Source: a virus. From it: DNA of 22,002 nt. Numbering within the stretch: position 1 is the first letter of the stretch; each line of letters starts with the position of its first letter. The stretch spans positions 1 through 22,002 of the IMG/VR virus record IMGVR_UViG_3300043773_002234; one strand, written 5' to 3'. A program made the translations under genes and the position numbers. Of the stretch, positions 1-6,241 are shown piece by piece. The notes beneath the pieces are model-generated. The model ran no database searches, had not been told where the DNA came from, and worked only from the letters and a program-made list of their open reading frames with translations.

Positions 1-568
1 CCTTCCCAACCATATCCACAGGGATCCTAGAGTCTAGTCGAAACTTTGGGTTCCCTTCTTTCGGGTAGTCGATGATGACCCTAGGGGCTCCTTGTCCCTT
101 CATCGCTAATACTCTTCCAAGCTCTTGAAACGCTCGGATGGAATTTTCAATTTTCTGGAAGTCCACATTGATCCCTATCGGGACTGGACGGTCCCGCACT
201 GGAACCCACTTCTTTTCGACTTGTTCAGAAACCTCGACCACTTCCACGCTATCAAGATCGACGGTGTCGACCATTGGCCTCCAATAGGCGTCAATCCAAT
301 TGCGAACTACCTCATCGGCCCAAATCTCCCATGTACTTTCAGTCCATTGTGAACTCTTCTGCGTATTGACGACCACATAGTCCATCCTATTGCCCTTGAA
401 CACCCAGTAGATGGTCCATCCCAATTCGTGGGGAGTGCTTTGGAATTCGACAGTCTCTTCTTTGAAAAATTCTGAAAGTTTGTCGGACGTGTAAGCGTCT
501 TTCAGCCTTGCCGATAGATAGCGACAAATGATAACATCCCCTGGTTCTTTGAGATCATCTTCCGTCAT
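1..568 (-). CDS. Hypothetical protein, 3' end outside the window
   Basis: An open frame runs leftwards from ATG 566-568 with no stop before the window edge, giving at least 189 residues (starts MTEDDLKEPGDVII). Its start lies inside the last codons of the sigma-like gene upstream (14-nt overlap), so it belongs to the same minus-strand operon and is probably translationally coupled. The visible protein is rich in aromatic and acidic residues (several Trp in the middle, for example WEIWADEV and WIDAYW). It shows no signal peptide, membrane segment or catalytic motif that I recognise. The frame has continuous, ordinary codon use, which supports a real gene. No function is proposed; it could be an early phage protein acting with the AAA+/VWA-like/sigma-like genes beside it. 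Confidence 0.75.
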   Translation of the reverse strand, partial: MTEDDLKEPGDVIICRYLSARLKDAYTSDKLSEFFKEETVEFQSTPHELGWTIYWVFKGNRMDYVVVNTQKSSQWTESTWEIWADEVVRNWIDAYWRPMVDTVDLDSVEVVEVSEQVEKKWVPVRDRPVPIGINVDFQKIENSIRAFQELGRVLAMKGQGAPRVIIDYPKEGNPKFRLDSRIPVDMVGK

Positions 569-1040
569 AGTGCATGGCTCCTCTAACCTCCAAGAAACAG
601 TCGTTGATCTGTTTATCCGTCCATCCAAGGCGAACTAGTTCGCATCGAACGGTCCTACGGTTAGGTCGGTCTGACCGCAGGATGAGATTGATGACGTCCC
701 GCGCTTCCTCACTAAGCTCCTCCACCCAATCATGCGTCACGAATTGGTCCGAATAGTCCAACGCATGGTAGACGATCATCCCTGTCCTATCCTGACGCTT
801 TTGTTCTGTCCTTTTCTTGTCCACCAATCCATACAGGACTTTCAAATAGATCCAAAGAGGGAAAGCGTAGGGTTTCTTGAGCTTGGAATGCTTGTCAAAG
901 TTGATAAGGTAGAGGAAGTAGGCGTCACTGACGTATTCATTCAGGTCCCCTCCATAGGACTGGTGGATCTTGGTCGCCGCTTTGACCAAGAGTCCTTGGA
1001 CATCCTTAAAGGTCTCCTCAATCGCATTCTTATGAGCCAT
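555..1040 (-). CDS. Divergent sigma-70-family (ECF-like) protein
   Basis: A 161-residue protein whose layout resembles a minimal sigma factor. Residues 15-80 look like region 2: a helical stretch with DLNEYVSDAYFLYLINFD, an aromatic-rich helix (FPLWIYLKVLYGLVD) and then a basic tail KKRTEQKRQ, comparable to the core-binding and -10-recognition helices of ECF sigma factors. Residues 108-155 (LSEEARDVINLIL ... LVRLGWTDKQINDCFLEVRGAM) look like region 4, with a helix-turn-helix ending in the usual 'LxxxRxxL'-like helix. If this is right it would redirect host RNA polymerase to phage promoters. The gene overlaps the upstream VWA-like gene by 11 nt and the downstream gene by 14 nt. The match is by pattern only and is weak in the -10 contact residues; a non-sigma HTH protein is the main alternative. 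Confidence 0.5.
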   Translation of the reverse strand: MAHKNAIEETFKDVQGLLVKAATKIHQSYGGDLNEYVSDAYFLYLINFDKHSKLKKPYAFPLWIYLKVLYGLVDKKRTEQKRQDRTGMIVYHALDYSDQFVTHDWVEELSEEARDVINLILRSDRPNRRTVRCELVRLGWTDKQINDCFLEVRGAMHYDGR

Positions 1041-1902
1041 AGCCGGCGTCTCCTTCCTTGCTAATCATCGAGGAGATGTCCATAAATGTTTTTATGGCCC
1101 CGTCAAGATTGAAAGAACGGACGATTTCCTGAGTGTCCGCCGAAAACAGATTCTTGATCCGAGAGAACTCATACGACGGCCATCCCATGCCAGAGTCAAC
1201 TGGAAATTCCAAAGTGTCGGCAATCTGATTTGTCAGTCCCACAAGACGAAAGTACCAAGGACTTACAGCGGAGGCCAGGCTTTCGACATTCACTGGCTCG
1301 CCTGATCTCTTCAGGATTGTGGTCACGATCCGACTCCTCGGTCCTTTTTTGTAGACCCCATCGCCAATTGAGTACATGCTAAGTTCCACCTGGACTCCCT
1401 GCTCTTCCAATTTGTCCACAGCTGCTACGATGGACGCTGCTTGAATGAAAGCTGAGGCACCGGTGATATTACACGACATCCCATTAGCGAACGCGAGACT
1501 CACGAACCTGCTCCCTTCTTGAACTTTGATGCTCACCGGAAGATCAAAAAAGTCGCTACGTCCGGCCATCCATCGGTCGAAATCCACCTCTCCATCAATC
1601 TCAGACGTGCTCCTGCGACGACGGCGGCTGCTGAAATCGGAAGACTGGTCGGGGATCTTTCGTCTTAGTTCTTCAATGATAGAAATACCCTGCGACCAAG
1701 GAGTAGTAAGAGCCTTTTCTAGGTCACTCCAGCACGTCAGATCTGTCCGCATCAAGGAAGATCCGCAGCGGAAAAACCCTTCGTTCTTCAAGTCCCCTCC
1801 GCCCTTCTTGACCTTCTTGACTGTATCCAGGGCATGTCTGATCTGCTCATCCACTGAATCGAACTGATAAATTTTCTTAAACTGGTCTACGATCATCTTC
1901 AT
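1030..1902 (-). CDS. VWA-like/DUF7192-type partner of the MoxR ATPase
   Basis: A 290-residue protein encoded directly after the AAA+ ATPase; the two genes share a TAATG stop/start. Residues 1-100 are helical and end in an Arg run (RRRRR at 93-97). Residues 130-220 alternate hydrophobic strands with helices: a strand VSLAF, an N-G-M-S loop, an Ala-rich helix (FIQAASIVAAVDKLEEQG), then a strand VQVELSMYS. This is the order expected for the start of a von Willebrand A fold and resembles the phage DUF7192 family. The metal-binding DxSxS motif is not present (FANGMS instead), so any MIDAS site is degenerate. MoxR ATPases usually act with VWA proteins as a chaperone-like pair, and the gene order fits that. 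The family assignment is from memory of sequence style, not a search. Confidence 0.55.
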   Translation of the reverse strand: MKMIVDQFKKIYQFDSVDEQIRHALDTVKKVKKGGGDLKNEGFFRCGSSLMRTDLTCWSDLEKALTTPWSQGISIIEELRRKIPDQSSDFSSRRRRRSTSEIDGEVDFDRWMAGRSDFFDLPVSIKVQEGSRFVSLAFANGMSCNITGASAFIQAASIVAAVDKLEEQGVQVELSMYSIGDGVYKKGPRSRIVTTILKRSGEPVNVESLASAVSPWYFRLVGLTNQIADTLEFPVDSGMGWPSYEFSRIKNLFSADTQEIVRSFNLDGAIKTFMDISSMISKEGDAGYGS

Positions 1903-3110
1903 TAGGACACCTTTACTCTTTCATCAGAGGACCAACCGGCAAAATAAACGTTCGCTATCTTGGAATAATCCCAACCATGCGACGACATCAGGTAAGCGTC
2001 TTTGATAAAGCGGGTGGACATCACTCGCCTTAGTCCAGCCGCTTCAATCTTTTTTCGAATCCCCTGAAGACGGCCACGCAGCTCACTGTCTGGACAAACG
2101 GCTGCTTCAATCCGTTCATCGTAGTCGCACTCAATCGTCCCGATGCGGAACCTATCCAACGTCGCATCATCAAGGGTATTCCGTCCAGCGTAGACCCGGG
2201 TGGCTCCTTTTCCGAAGGTGTTGGCGGCGGCCACCATCACGAAGTCTTTGTGTTGATAGACAGGCCGTCCTTCGTTGTAGTTGGGGATGGAAAAATAACC
2301 ATTGGCCAGCGCCGAGTTCAGAACCAACATGACGTTCGGGTCGGCAGCGTCCAACTCATCACAAAGGAACACCCCTCCTTCGCTGAAGCATCGAACGAAA
2401 CCAGAACGCGTGTAGGTGGATTCTCCAGTCTGCATGTTTGGAATCGTCCTCCCCATCAGGTGGCTCTCATTGGTGCCCCCACTGAGCGCGAGCATGTCGA
2501 AGTCCAGCCCTAGGGCTTTCGCAAGGAGACTGGCGGTCGTCGTCTTACCGCATCCAGACGGGCCGACCATCAAGATGTTTCTCCGACAAGCAGCCAGGTC
2601 CACGATGTCCTGGAAATTGGCCGGTAGGGTCTCCTCAAGCTCAATATCTGGACGGTTGGCCTTCTTGATGGTGATGACGCTTGGACTGGAGCCTTTTTGT
2701 TCGAGCTCTTTGACCTTGGCCTTCAGCTCGACGACTTGTCCTAGCAGCTCGGTCACCGCCTTTTCTAAGCGCCCTGAGTCGCCGGAGGAAGCGCCGGAGG
2801 ACGAACCCCTGCTCCCAGTCATCGGGTTGGCCCAAAACTGAGCCTGGGCCTGTTCTCGCCCATCCTCGCGTTCTTGATATTCGGGGGAGATGCTCCAGCG
2901 GATGTTCCCTGTCCCCTGACTTCCAAGGATTCCAAGCCCCTTGAGGTGGTGCAGGACCTTCAGGAGCATCGACCGCTTGTTTTCTGGCAGTCCAATGTTC
3001 GCAATGATTCGGGAAGTCGCCAACGGGACTCCAAAGTTTCTTTTCGTCCACAGATATTCGATCGCCGCTTGGCCGATTCCATTGGACGAGTTTAGGTTCG
3101 AGTCTGTCAT
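1902..3110 (-). CDS. MoxR/CbbQ-like AAA+ ATPase
   Basis: A 402-residue AAA+ ATPase of the AAA_5 (MoxR/CbbQ/dynein-related) type. Visible motifs are Walker A GPSGCGKT (183-190), Walker B VFLCDELD (247-254), sensor 1 Asn in AAANT (294-298), and a candidate arginine finger in LDRF (318-321). The N-terminal 1-75 looks like a small winged-helix domain (LATSRIIANIGLPENKRSMLLKVLHHLKGLGIL). A Ser/Gly-rich linker (99-113) and a short coiled coil (114-140, LEKAVTELLGQVVELKAKVKELE) follow. Such ATPases remodel or load cofactors onto protein partners, usually with a VWA-domain protein, and the next gene fits that role. The start ATG 3108-3110 is preceded by a T-run and GGAG at a 9-nt spacing. The ATPase call is secure; the target is unknown. 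Confidence 0.9.
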   Translation of the reverse strand: MTDSNLNSSNGIGQAAIEYLWTKRNFGVPLATSRIIANIGLPENKRSMLLKVLHHLKGLGILGSQGTGNIRWSISPEYQEREDGREQAQAQFWANPMTGSRGSSSGASSGDSGRLEKAVTELLGQVVELKAKVKELEQKGSSPSVITIKKANRPDIELEETLPANFQDIVDLAACRRNILMVGPSGCGKTTTASLLAKALGLDFDMLALSGGTNESHLMGRTIPNMQTGESTYTRSGFVRCFSEGGVFLCDELDAADPNVMLVLNSALANGYFSIPNYNEGRPVYQHKDFVMVAAANTFGKGATRVYAGRNTLDDATLDRFRIGTIECDYDERIEAAVCPDSELRGRLQGIRKKIEAAGLRRVMSTRFIKDAYLMSSHGWDYSKIANVYFAGWSSDERVKVS

Positions 3111-3134
3111 ATTCTTGTCTCCAAAAAAAGAAAA

Positions 3135-3482
3135 TTACTTGGTGGATTCGACGGAGCGCACGCCGGCAATGAAAGCATCTCGCAGAGCCTTTTTGATCTG
3201 CAAGACATGGACTTCGTGGAAGTCCAACGAGTCCCTGTTCTGGACATCCAAGGACTCGATCCCAAGATTGACACGCGCGATGATTGAAAAAACCGCGTTG
3301 TCTAGGGCTCGATCATCGATCCAGCTTTGGACCTCGCTGAGGCGTTTGAACATCAAGTGGGAACCATCCACGAACTTGACCGTTAGATAATGCTGGCCGC
3401 GGCCAACGGAATTGGACTCGAAAGAATCTACCCCATGCGGGGTGAGAAGCTTCATAGCGGTCGATAGGTCTTTTGCAAACAT
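3135..3482 (-). CDS. Hypothetical protein, 115 aa
   Basis: A 115-residue soluble protein (starts MFAKDLSTAMKLL) with a mixed alpha/beta look and no motif I recognise. The middle segment QHYLTVKFVDGSHLMFKRLSEVQSW suggests a beta-hairpin followed by a helix. The start is well supported: a 23-bp leader that is repeated upstream of the neighbouring minus-strand gene lies 4 nt before the ATG and supplies the GGAG ribosome binding site. It is the second gene of the minus-strand block and lies 24 nt upstream of the AAA+ ATPase gene. No function is proposed. Confidence 0.75.
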   Translation of the reverse strand: MFAKDLSTAMKLLTPHGVDSFESNSVGRGQHYLTVKFVDGSHLMFKRLSEVQSWIDDRALDNAVFSIIARVNLGIESLDVQNRDSLDFHEVHVLQIKKALRDAFIAGVRSVESTK

Positions 3483-3486
3483 TGCC

Positions 3487-3509
3487 GATGCTCCAGGAAA
3501 AAGGTTGGT
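3487..3509 (-). repeat. Repeated 23-bp leader with ribosome binding site, copy 1
   Basis: This 23-bp segment is identical to 3742-3764. Read on the minus strand it ends in TTTTTCCTGGAGCATC and lies 4 nt before the ATG of the 115-aa gene. It places GGAG 8 nt from the start codon behind a pyrimidine-rich stretch, so it looks like a translation-enhancing leader. Confidence 0.85.
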
Positions 3510-3515
3510 TGATGA

Positions 3516-3737
3516 TTAGGACAAGACTTCGTAGACATTATCACGATGTCCACCACCGGTCGACCCATCGGTGTAGGCGATGACTTGAAAGTTGGCCTTG
3601 CGGGCTGCTTGGACGGAAGCGATTGTCTTTTTGACCCCCATCGGGGACACGACGATCTGTCCAGGCTTCAGAGTCCGGCCGGAAACCTTTTGAACTCGGT
3701 TCCATTCGGCGGCGGTCATTTTGGCTGCGCTTGTCAT
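3516..3737 (-). CDS. Hypothetical small protein, 73 aa (internal start preferred)
   Basis: The open frame extends back to an ATG at 3795-3797 (93 aa), but the start at 3735-3737 (MTSAAKMTAAEW, 73 aa) is preferred. The 23-bp leader that precedes the next gene's ATG by 4 nt also occurs here exactly 4 nt before this ATG, carrying the same GGAG site. A candidate promoter at 3798-3826 would start transcription at about 3791, downstream of the longer start. The protein has a Lys/Gly-rich centre (GRTLKPGQIVVSPMGVKKTIASV) that could form a small beta-barrel like KOW or SH3 folds, and an AYTDGSTGGGHRDNVYEV tail. Function unknown. As the first gene of the leftward block it is likely expressed early. 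Confidence 0.7.
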   Translation of the reverse strand: MTSAAKMTAAEWNRVQKVSGRTLKPGQIVVSPMGVKKTIASVQAARKANFQVIAYTDGSTGGGHRDNVYEVLS

Positions 3738-3741
3738 CTCA

Positions 3742-3764
3742 GATGCTCCAGGAAAAAGGTTGGT
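3742..3764 (-). repeat. Repeated 23-bp leader with ribosome binding site, copy 2
   Basis: Identical to 3487-3509 and likewise 4 nt before an in-frame ATG (3735-3737). The shared position relative to both start codons is the main reason to start the 73-aa gene here rather than 60 nt upstream. Confidence 0.85.
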
Positions 3765-3797
3765 ACTCGCGATGGGTTGGTTCCCATCGGTCCCCAT

Positions 3798-3826
3798 ATC
3801 CTAGGGGATGGTATCGGCTGACTCAA
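3798..3826 (-). promoter_or_regulatory. Candidate sigma-70-type promoter for the leftward operon
   Basis: On the minus strand TTGAGT (3821-3826) and TAGGAT (3798-3803) are separated by exactly 17 nt. Each hexamer matches four of six consensus bases. Transcription would begin near 3791, about 54 nt before the preferred start of the first leftward gene. The same TTGAGT -35 hexamer with a 17-nt spacer occurs again on the plus strand at 15841. Predicted from sequence only. Confidence 0.45.
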
Positions 3827-3847
3827 GGGGGATGGCTTCAAAAAAAG

Positions 3848-3948
3848 GCAGAAAATCCCCTGGAATAGCGAAAAACCCAATGATTTTGCAGGGATAAATT
3901 TTTCGCCTTTTCCGATGGTAGATATCTACCATCGCAGAAAACCCCCTG
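3848..3948. repeat. 15-bp imperfect direct repeat around the divergent region
   Basis: GCAGAAAATCCCCTG at 3848-3862 recurs at 3934-3948 as GCAGAAAACCCCCTG (14 of 15 bases). The second copy abuts the 22-bp palindrome at 3913-3934. Repeated motifs in a divergent intergenic region suggest binding sites for a regulator or replication protein. The identity of the binder is unknown. Confidence 0.45.
3913..3934. promoter_or_regulatory. 22-bp perfect palindrome, candidate operator
   Basis: A perfect inverted repeat with no spacer; each half is CGATGGTAGAT and the centre is GATATC. It lies between the leftward early block and the rightward packaging genes, 48 nt before the small terminase start. A spacerless palindrome with no T-tract is more like a dimeric protein-binding site than a terminator. 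An alternative is a recognition site used for packaging or replication initiation. Confidence 0.55.
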
Positions 3949-3981
3949 CCCTCCCAAGATGGAGCCATGGAGGACCTATCG

Positions 3982-4701
3982 ATGATGTGGAAAGAAATCA
4001 TGCTGGTGACCATCTATCGCCTAGCAAAACAGGGGTTGAGTGATTCGAAAATTGCCGAGGCTATCGGAGTGAGCAGGGACATCTTCAAGCGATGGAAGTC
4101 CAAGCGACCGTCCATCGTGGAAGCCCTGGACATGGCGCGCTCCGCTTCCGACGAAGAGGCTGCCGAGGACTTCAAAAGCTACGTGTTCAATCATCTGCCA
4201 CCAGAGCTTCGGTCGCTTTGGGAAGACATCGAGCGCTTCGATGACGAGAACTCGGTGGAGCGGGTGGAAGCCCTTATGAAACGTCAAGGTCTACGGGCTC
4301 GCCAGCATCTTTTTATCTATGCTCTGACGAGCAGCCACTTCGACATGAACTTGGCCTGCAAGAAGTTGGCCATGAACCAAAGCACCATAAAACTTTGGAT
4401 CAAAAAAGACCCTACCTTTGGTGAACTGTTGGACGACATCCACTGGCACAAGAAGAACTTTTTTGAACATGCTCTTATCAAGCTAGTCCGAAGGGGAGAC
4501 CCATCTGCGGTCATCTTTGCCAACAAGACAGCGAACCGAGATCGCTACAACGACAAGCAAGAGGTCGTGGTGTCTGGAACCATCGAACACGAACACGTCG
4601 TCAAGATCAGGGATCTGAACCTCCCACTGGAAACCCGCAGACTTCTCCTTGAAAGACTTCGGGAAAACAAACAAAAGACCATCGAAGGAAAGGTTCTGTA
4701 A
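3982..4701 (+). CDS. Terminase small subunit (TerS-like)
   Basis: A protein of about 239 residues directly upstream of the large terminase, with two helix-turn-helix-like units. The first is LSDSKIAEAIGVSRDIFKRWKSKRP near the N-terminus; the second is HFDMNLACKKLAMNQSTIKLWIKKDP in the middle. A segment EHALIKLVRRGDPSAVIFANKTANRDRYNDK, typical of TerS proteins, follows the second. TerS binds the phage packaging site and recruits the TerL motor. An ATG at 3967 opens the same frame, but GGAGGA (3969-3974) sits 7 nt before ATG 3982, so the later start is preferred; the product would begin MMWKEIMLV. The stop is immediately followed by the TerL ATG (TAAATG). The palindrome and repeats just upstream could be its own binding sites. 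Confidence 0.8.
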   Translation: MMWKEIMLVTIYRLAKQGLSDSKIAEAIGVSRDIFKRWKSKRPSIVEALDMARSASDEEAAEDFKSYVFNHLPPELRSLWEDIERFDDENSVERVEALMKRQGLRARQHLFIYALTSSHFDMNLACKKLAMNQSTIKLWIKKDPTFGELLDDIHWHKKNFFEHALIKLVRRGDPSAVIFANKTANRDRYNDKQEVVVSGTIEHEHVVKIRDLNLPLETRRLLLERLRENKQKTIEGKVL

Positions 4702-6177
4702 ATGGACATGCTTCGCAATCTAAGGGCTGACGACGACCTAGAGTTTGGACTAGACGAGATAGACATCGCTGCCGATTGCTGTCGTGATGACTTCTACTTT
4801 TTCGTCCAAGAATTCTGGTCTACCATCATCGAAGACAAGCCAGTTTGGAACTGGCACATGGAATTCATTTGTGATGAACTTCAGCTAATCGCCGAACGGA
4901 TAATCGCCAATAAACCAAAGGAATACGACCTAGTCATCAACGTCCCACCAGGGACCTCCAAGTCGACCATAGTGTCGGTAATGTTCCCGATCTGGATATG
5001 GCTGCGAAAGCAATCTGCAAGAAGCATCTGCGCTTCGTATACCCAGACCTTGAGCCTGAACCTCTCCCGACTAAGCCGACTTGTTTTGAACTCCGATCGC
5101 TTCAAAACATACTTTCCTGAAATAGCCTTAGCCGATGACCAAAACGCAAAAGGCTACTTCATCAATTCGAAGGGAGGTTTTCGAGTCGCCACCTCCACTG
5201 GGTCCACTATCATTGGATTCCACGGACACCTCTTGATAGCCGACGACTTAATCGATCCCATGGCTGCTGTATCCGCCGCAGATATCAAGACGGTGGGGGA
5301 CTGGATGGTCGGCGGATTGATGCAGCGGAAAGTGGACAAGGAAGTGTCTACCTTCGTGATGGTCATGCAAAGACTATCCCAAGACGATCCCACAGGCCAC
5401 ATGCTGAAGATGGCCAAAGAGAAGGGTTTGAGGATCAGACACATATGCTTGCCGGCGGAAGACTCAGATCTTGTCAGCCCTGCAGAAGCAAAGAAATTCT
5501 ACAAACAGAATGGAGGTCTTTTGGACCCAGTAAGACTTCCTAGAACCGTTCTGAAGGAACAGGAAGCCGTCCTAGGAGCCGGTGGATATGCTGGTCAGTA
5601 TAGACAATCCCCTATCCCTCCCGGTGGTAGGATGTTCGATGTCTCCAAGTTCAAGGTAGTCGCTCCCCCATTGACAGGCTTTACTAAGATTGTTCGCTAT
5701 TGGGACAAGGCTGGAAGTGATGATGAGGGATGTTATACCGTAGGTCTCAAGATGGGGGTGATCGGGACTGGACCTGAGCGCCGGTTTTGGGTACTTGGAA
5801 TGGAACGGTTTCGCAAGTCATCGAATGAACGGGAAGCCATCATAAAGCAGACAGCGCAGAATGACGGGGTTCATGTGTATGTGGTAGTCGAACAAGAACC
5901 GGGTTCTTCCGGCAAGGATATGGCTAGTTACACGATCACCAATCTCGCCGGCTTTAAGATCAGGGCCGAACGTCCCACTGGTGATAAGGTCCACAGGGCC
6001 GACGTCTTTTCTGTCCAAGTCAACGAAGGGAATGTCTACCTAGCGCCAGGAGACTACATTGCTGAATTGGTGGAAGAGCTGAAGTACTTCCCTGCTTCAA
6101 AATACAAAGACATCACCGACGCCGCCTCTGGAGCCTTTAGAGAATGCTTGCGCCGGCTGATGATAGGAGCCCTTTGA
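4702..6177 (+). CDS. Terminase large subunit (TerL)
   Basis: A 491-residue DNA-packaging motor with an N-terminal ATPase and a C-terminal nuclease. Walker A is VPPGTSKS (81-88) and Walker B is HLLIADD (176-182), with a coupling segment following. GGYAGQYRQSPIPPGGRMF (294-312) is the linker signature seen in many TerL proteins. RNase H-like nuclease acidic residues are visible at D335 (YWDKAGSD), E397 (VVEQEPGSSG) and D472 (KDITDAASGA). It translocates DNA into the prohead and makes the packaging cuts. Length and motif order are normal for the family. It follows TerS without a gap, and AAGGAAAGG just before the stop of that gene serves as ribosome binding site. Which cutting strategy (headful, cos or other) cannot be decided here. 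Confidence 0.95.
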   Translation: MDMLRNLRADDDLEFGLDEIDIAADCCRDDFYFFVQEFWSTIIEDKPVWNWHMEFICDELQLIAERIIANKPKEYDLVINVPPGTSKSTIVSVMFPIWIWLRKQSARSICASYTQTLSLNLSRLSRLVLNSDRFKTYFPEIALADDQNAKGYFINSKGGFRVATSTGSTIIGFHGHLLIADDLIDPMAAVSAADIKTVGDWMVGGLMQRKVDKEVSTFVMVMQRLSQDDPTGHMLKMAKEKGLRIRHICLPAEDSDLVSPAEAKKFYKQNGGLLDPVRLPRTVLKEQEAVLGAGGYAGQYRQSPIPPGGRMFDVSKFKVVAPPLTGFTKIVRYWDKAGSDDEGCYTVGLKMGVIGTGPERRFWVLGMERFRKSSNEREAIIKQTAQNDGVHVYVVVEQEPGSSGKDMASYTITNLAGFKIRAERPTGDKVHRADVFSVQVNEGNVYLAPGDYIAELVEELKYFPASKYKDITDAASGAFRECLRRLMIGAL

Positions 6178-6241
6178 CGTATTCCCTCCCATCCATTAAA
6201 CTACGGTCGATCGAACCCAACCTTTTAGAAAGTCCATTCAA

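Noticed and set aside
2416-3051. Open frames of 141 (plus) and 136 (minus) codons over the AAA+ ATPase
   Set aside because: They lie inside the ATPase gene in other frames; the 402-aa frame has Walker and sensor motifs, these do not.
3801-4013. A 70-codon minus-strand frame across the divergent region
   Set aside because: It runs through the palindrome, the candidate promoter and the start of the small terminase gene, and has no ribosome binding site.
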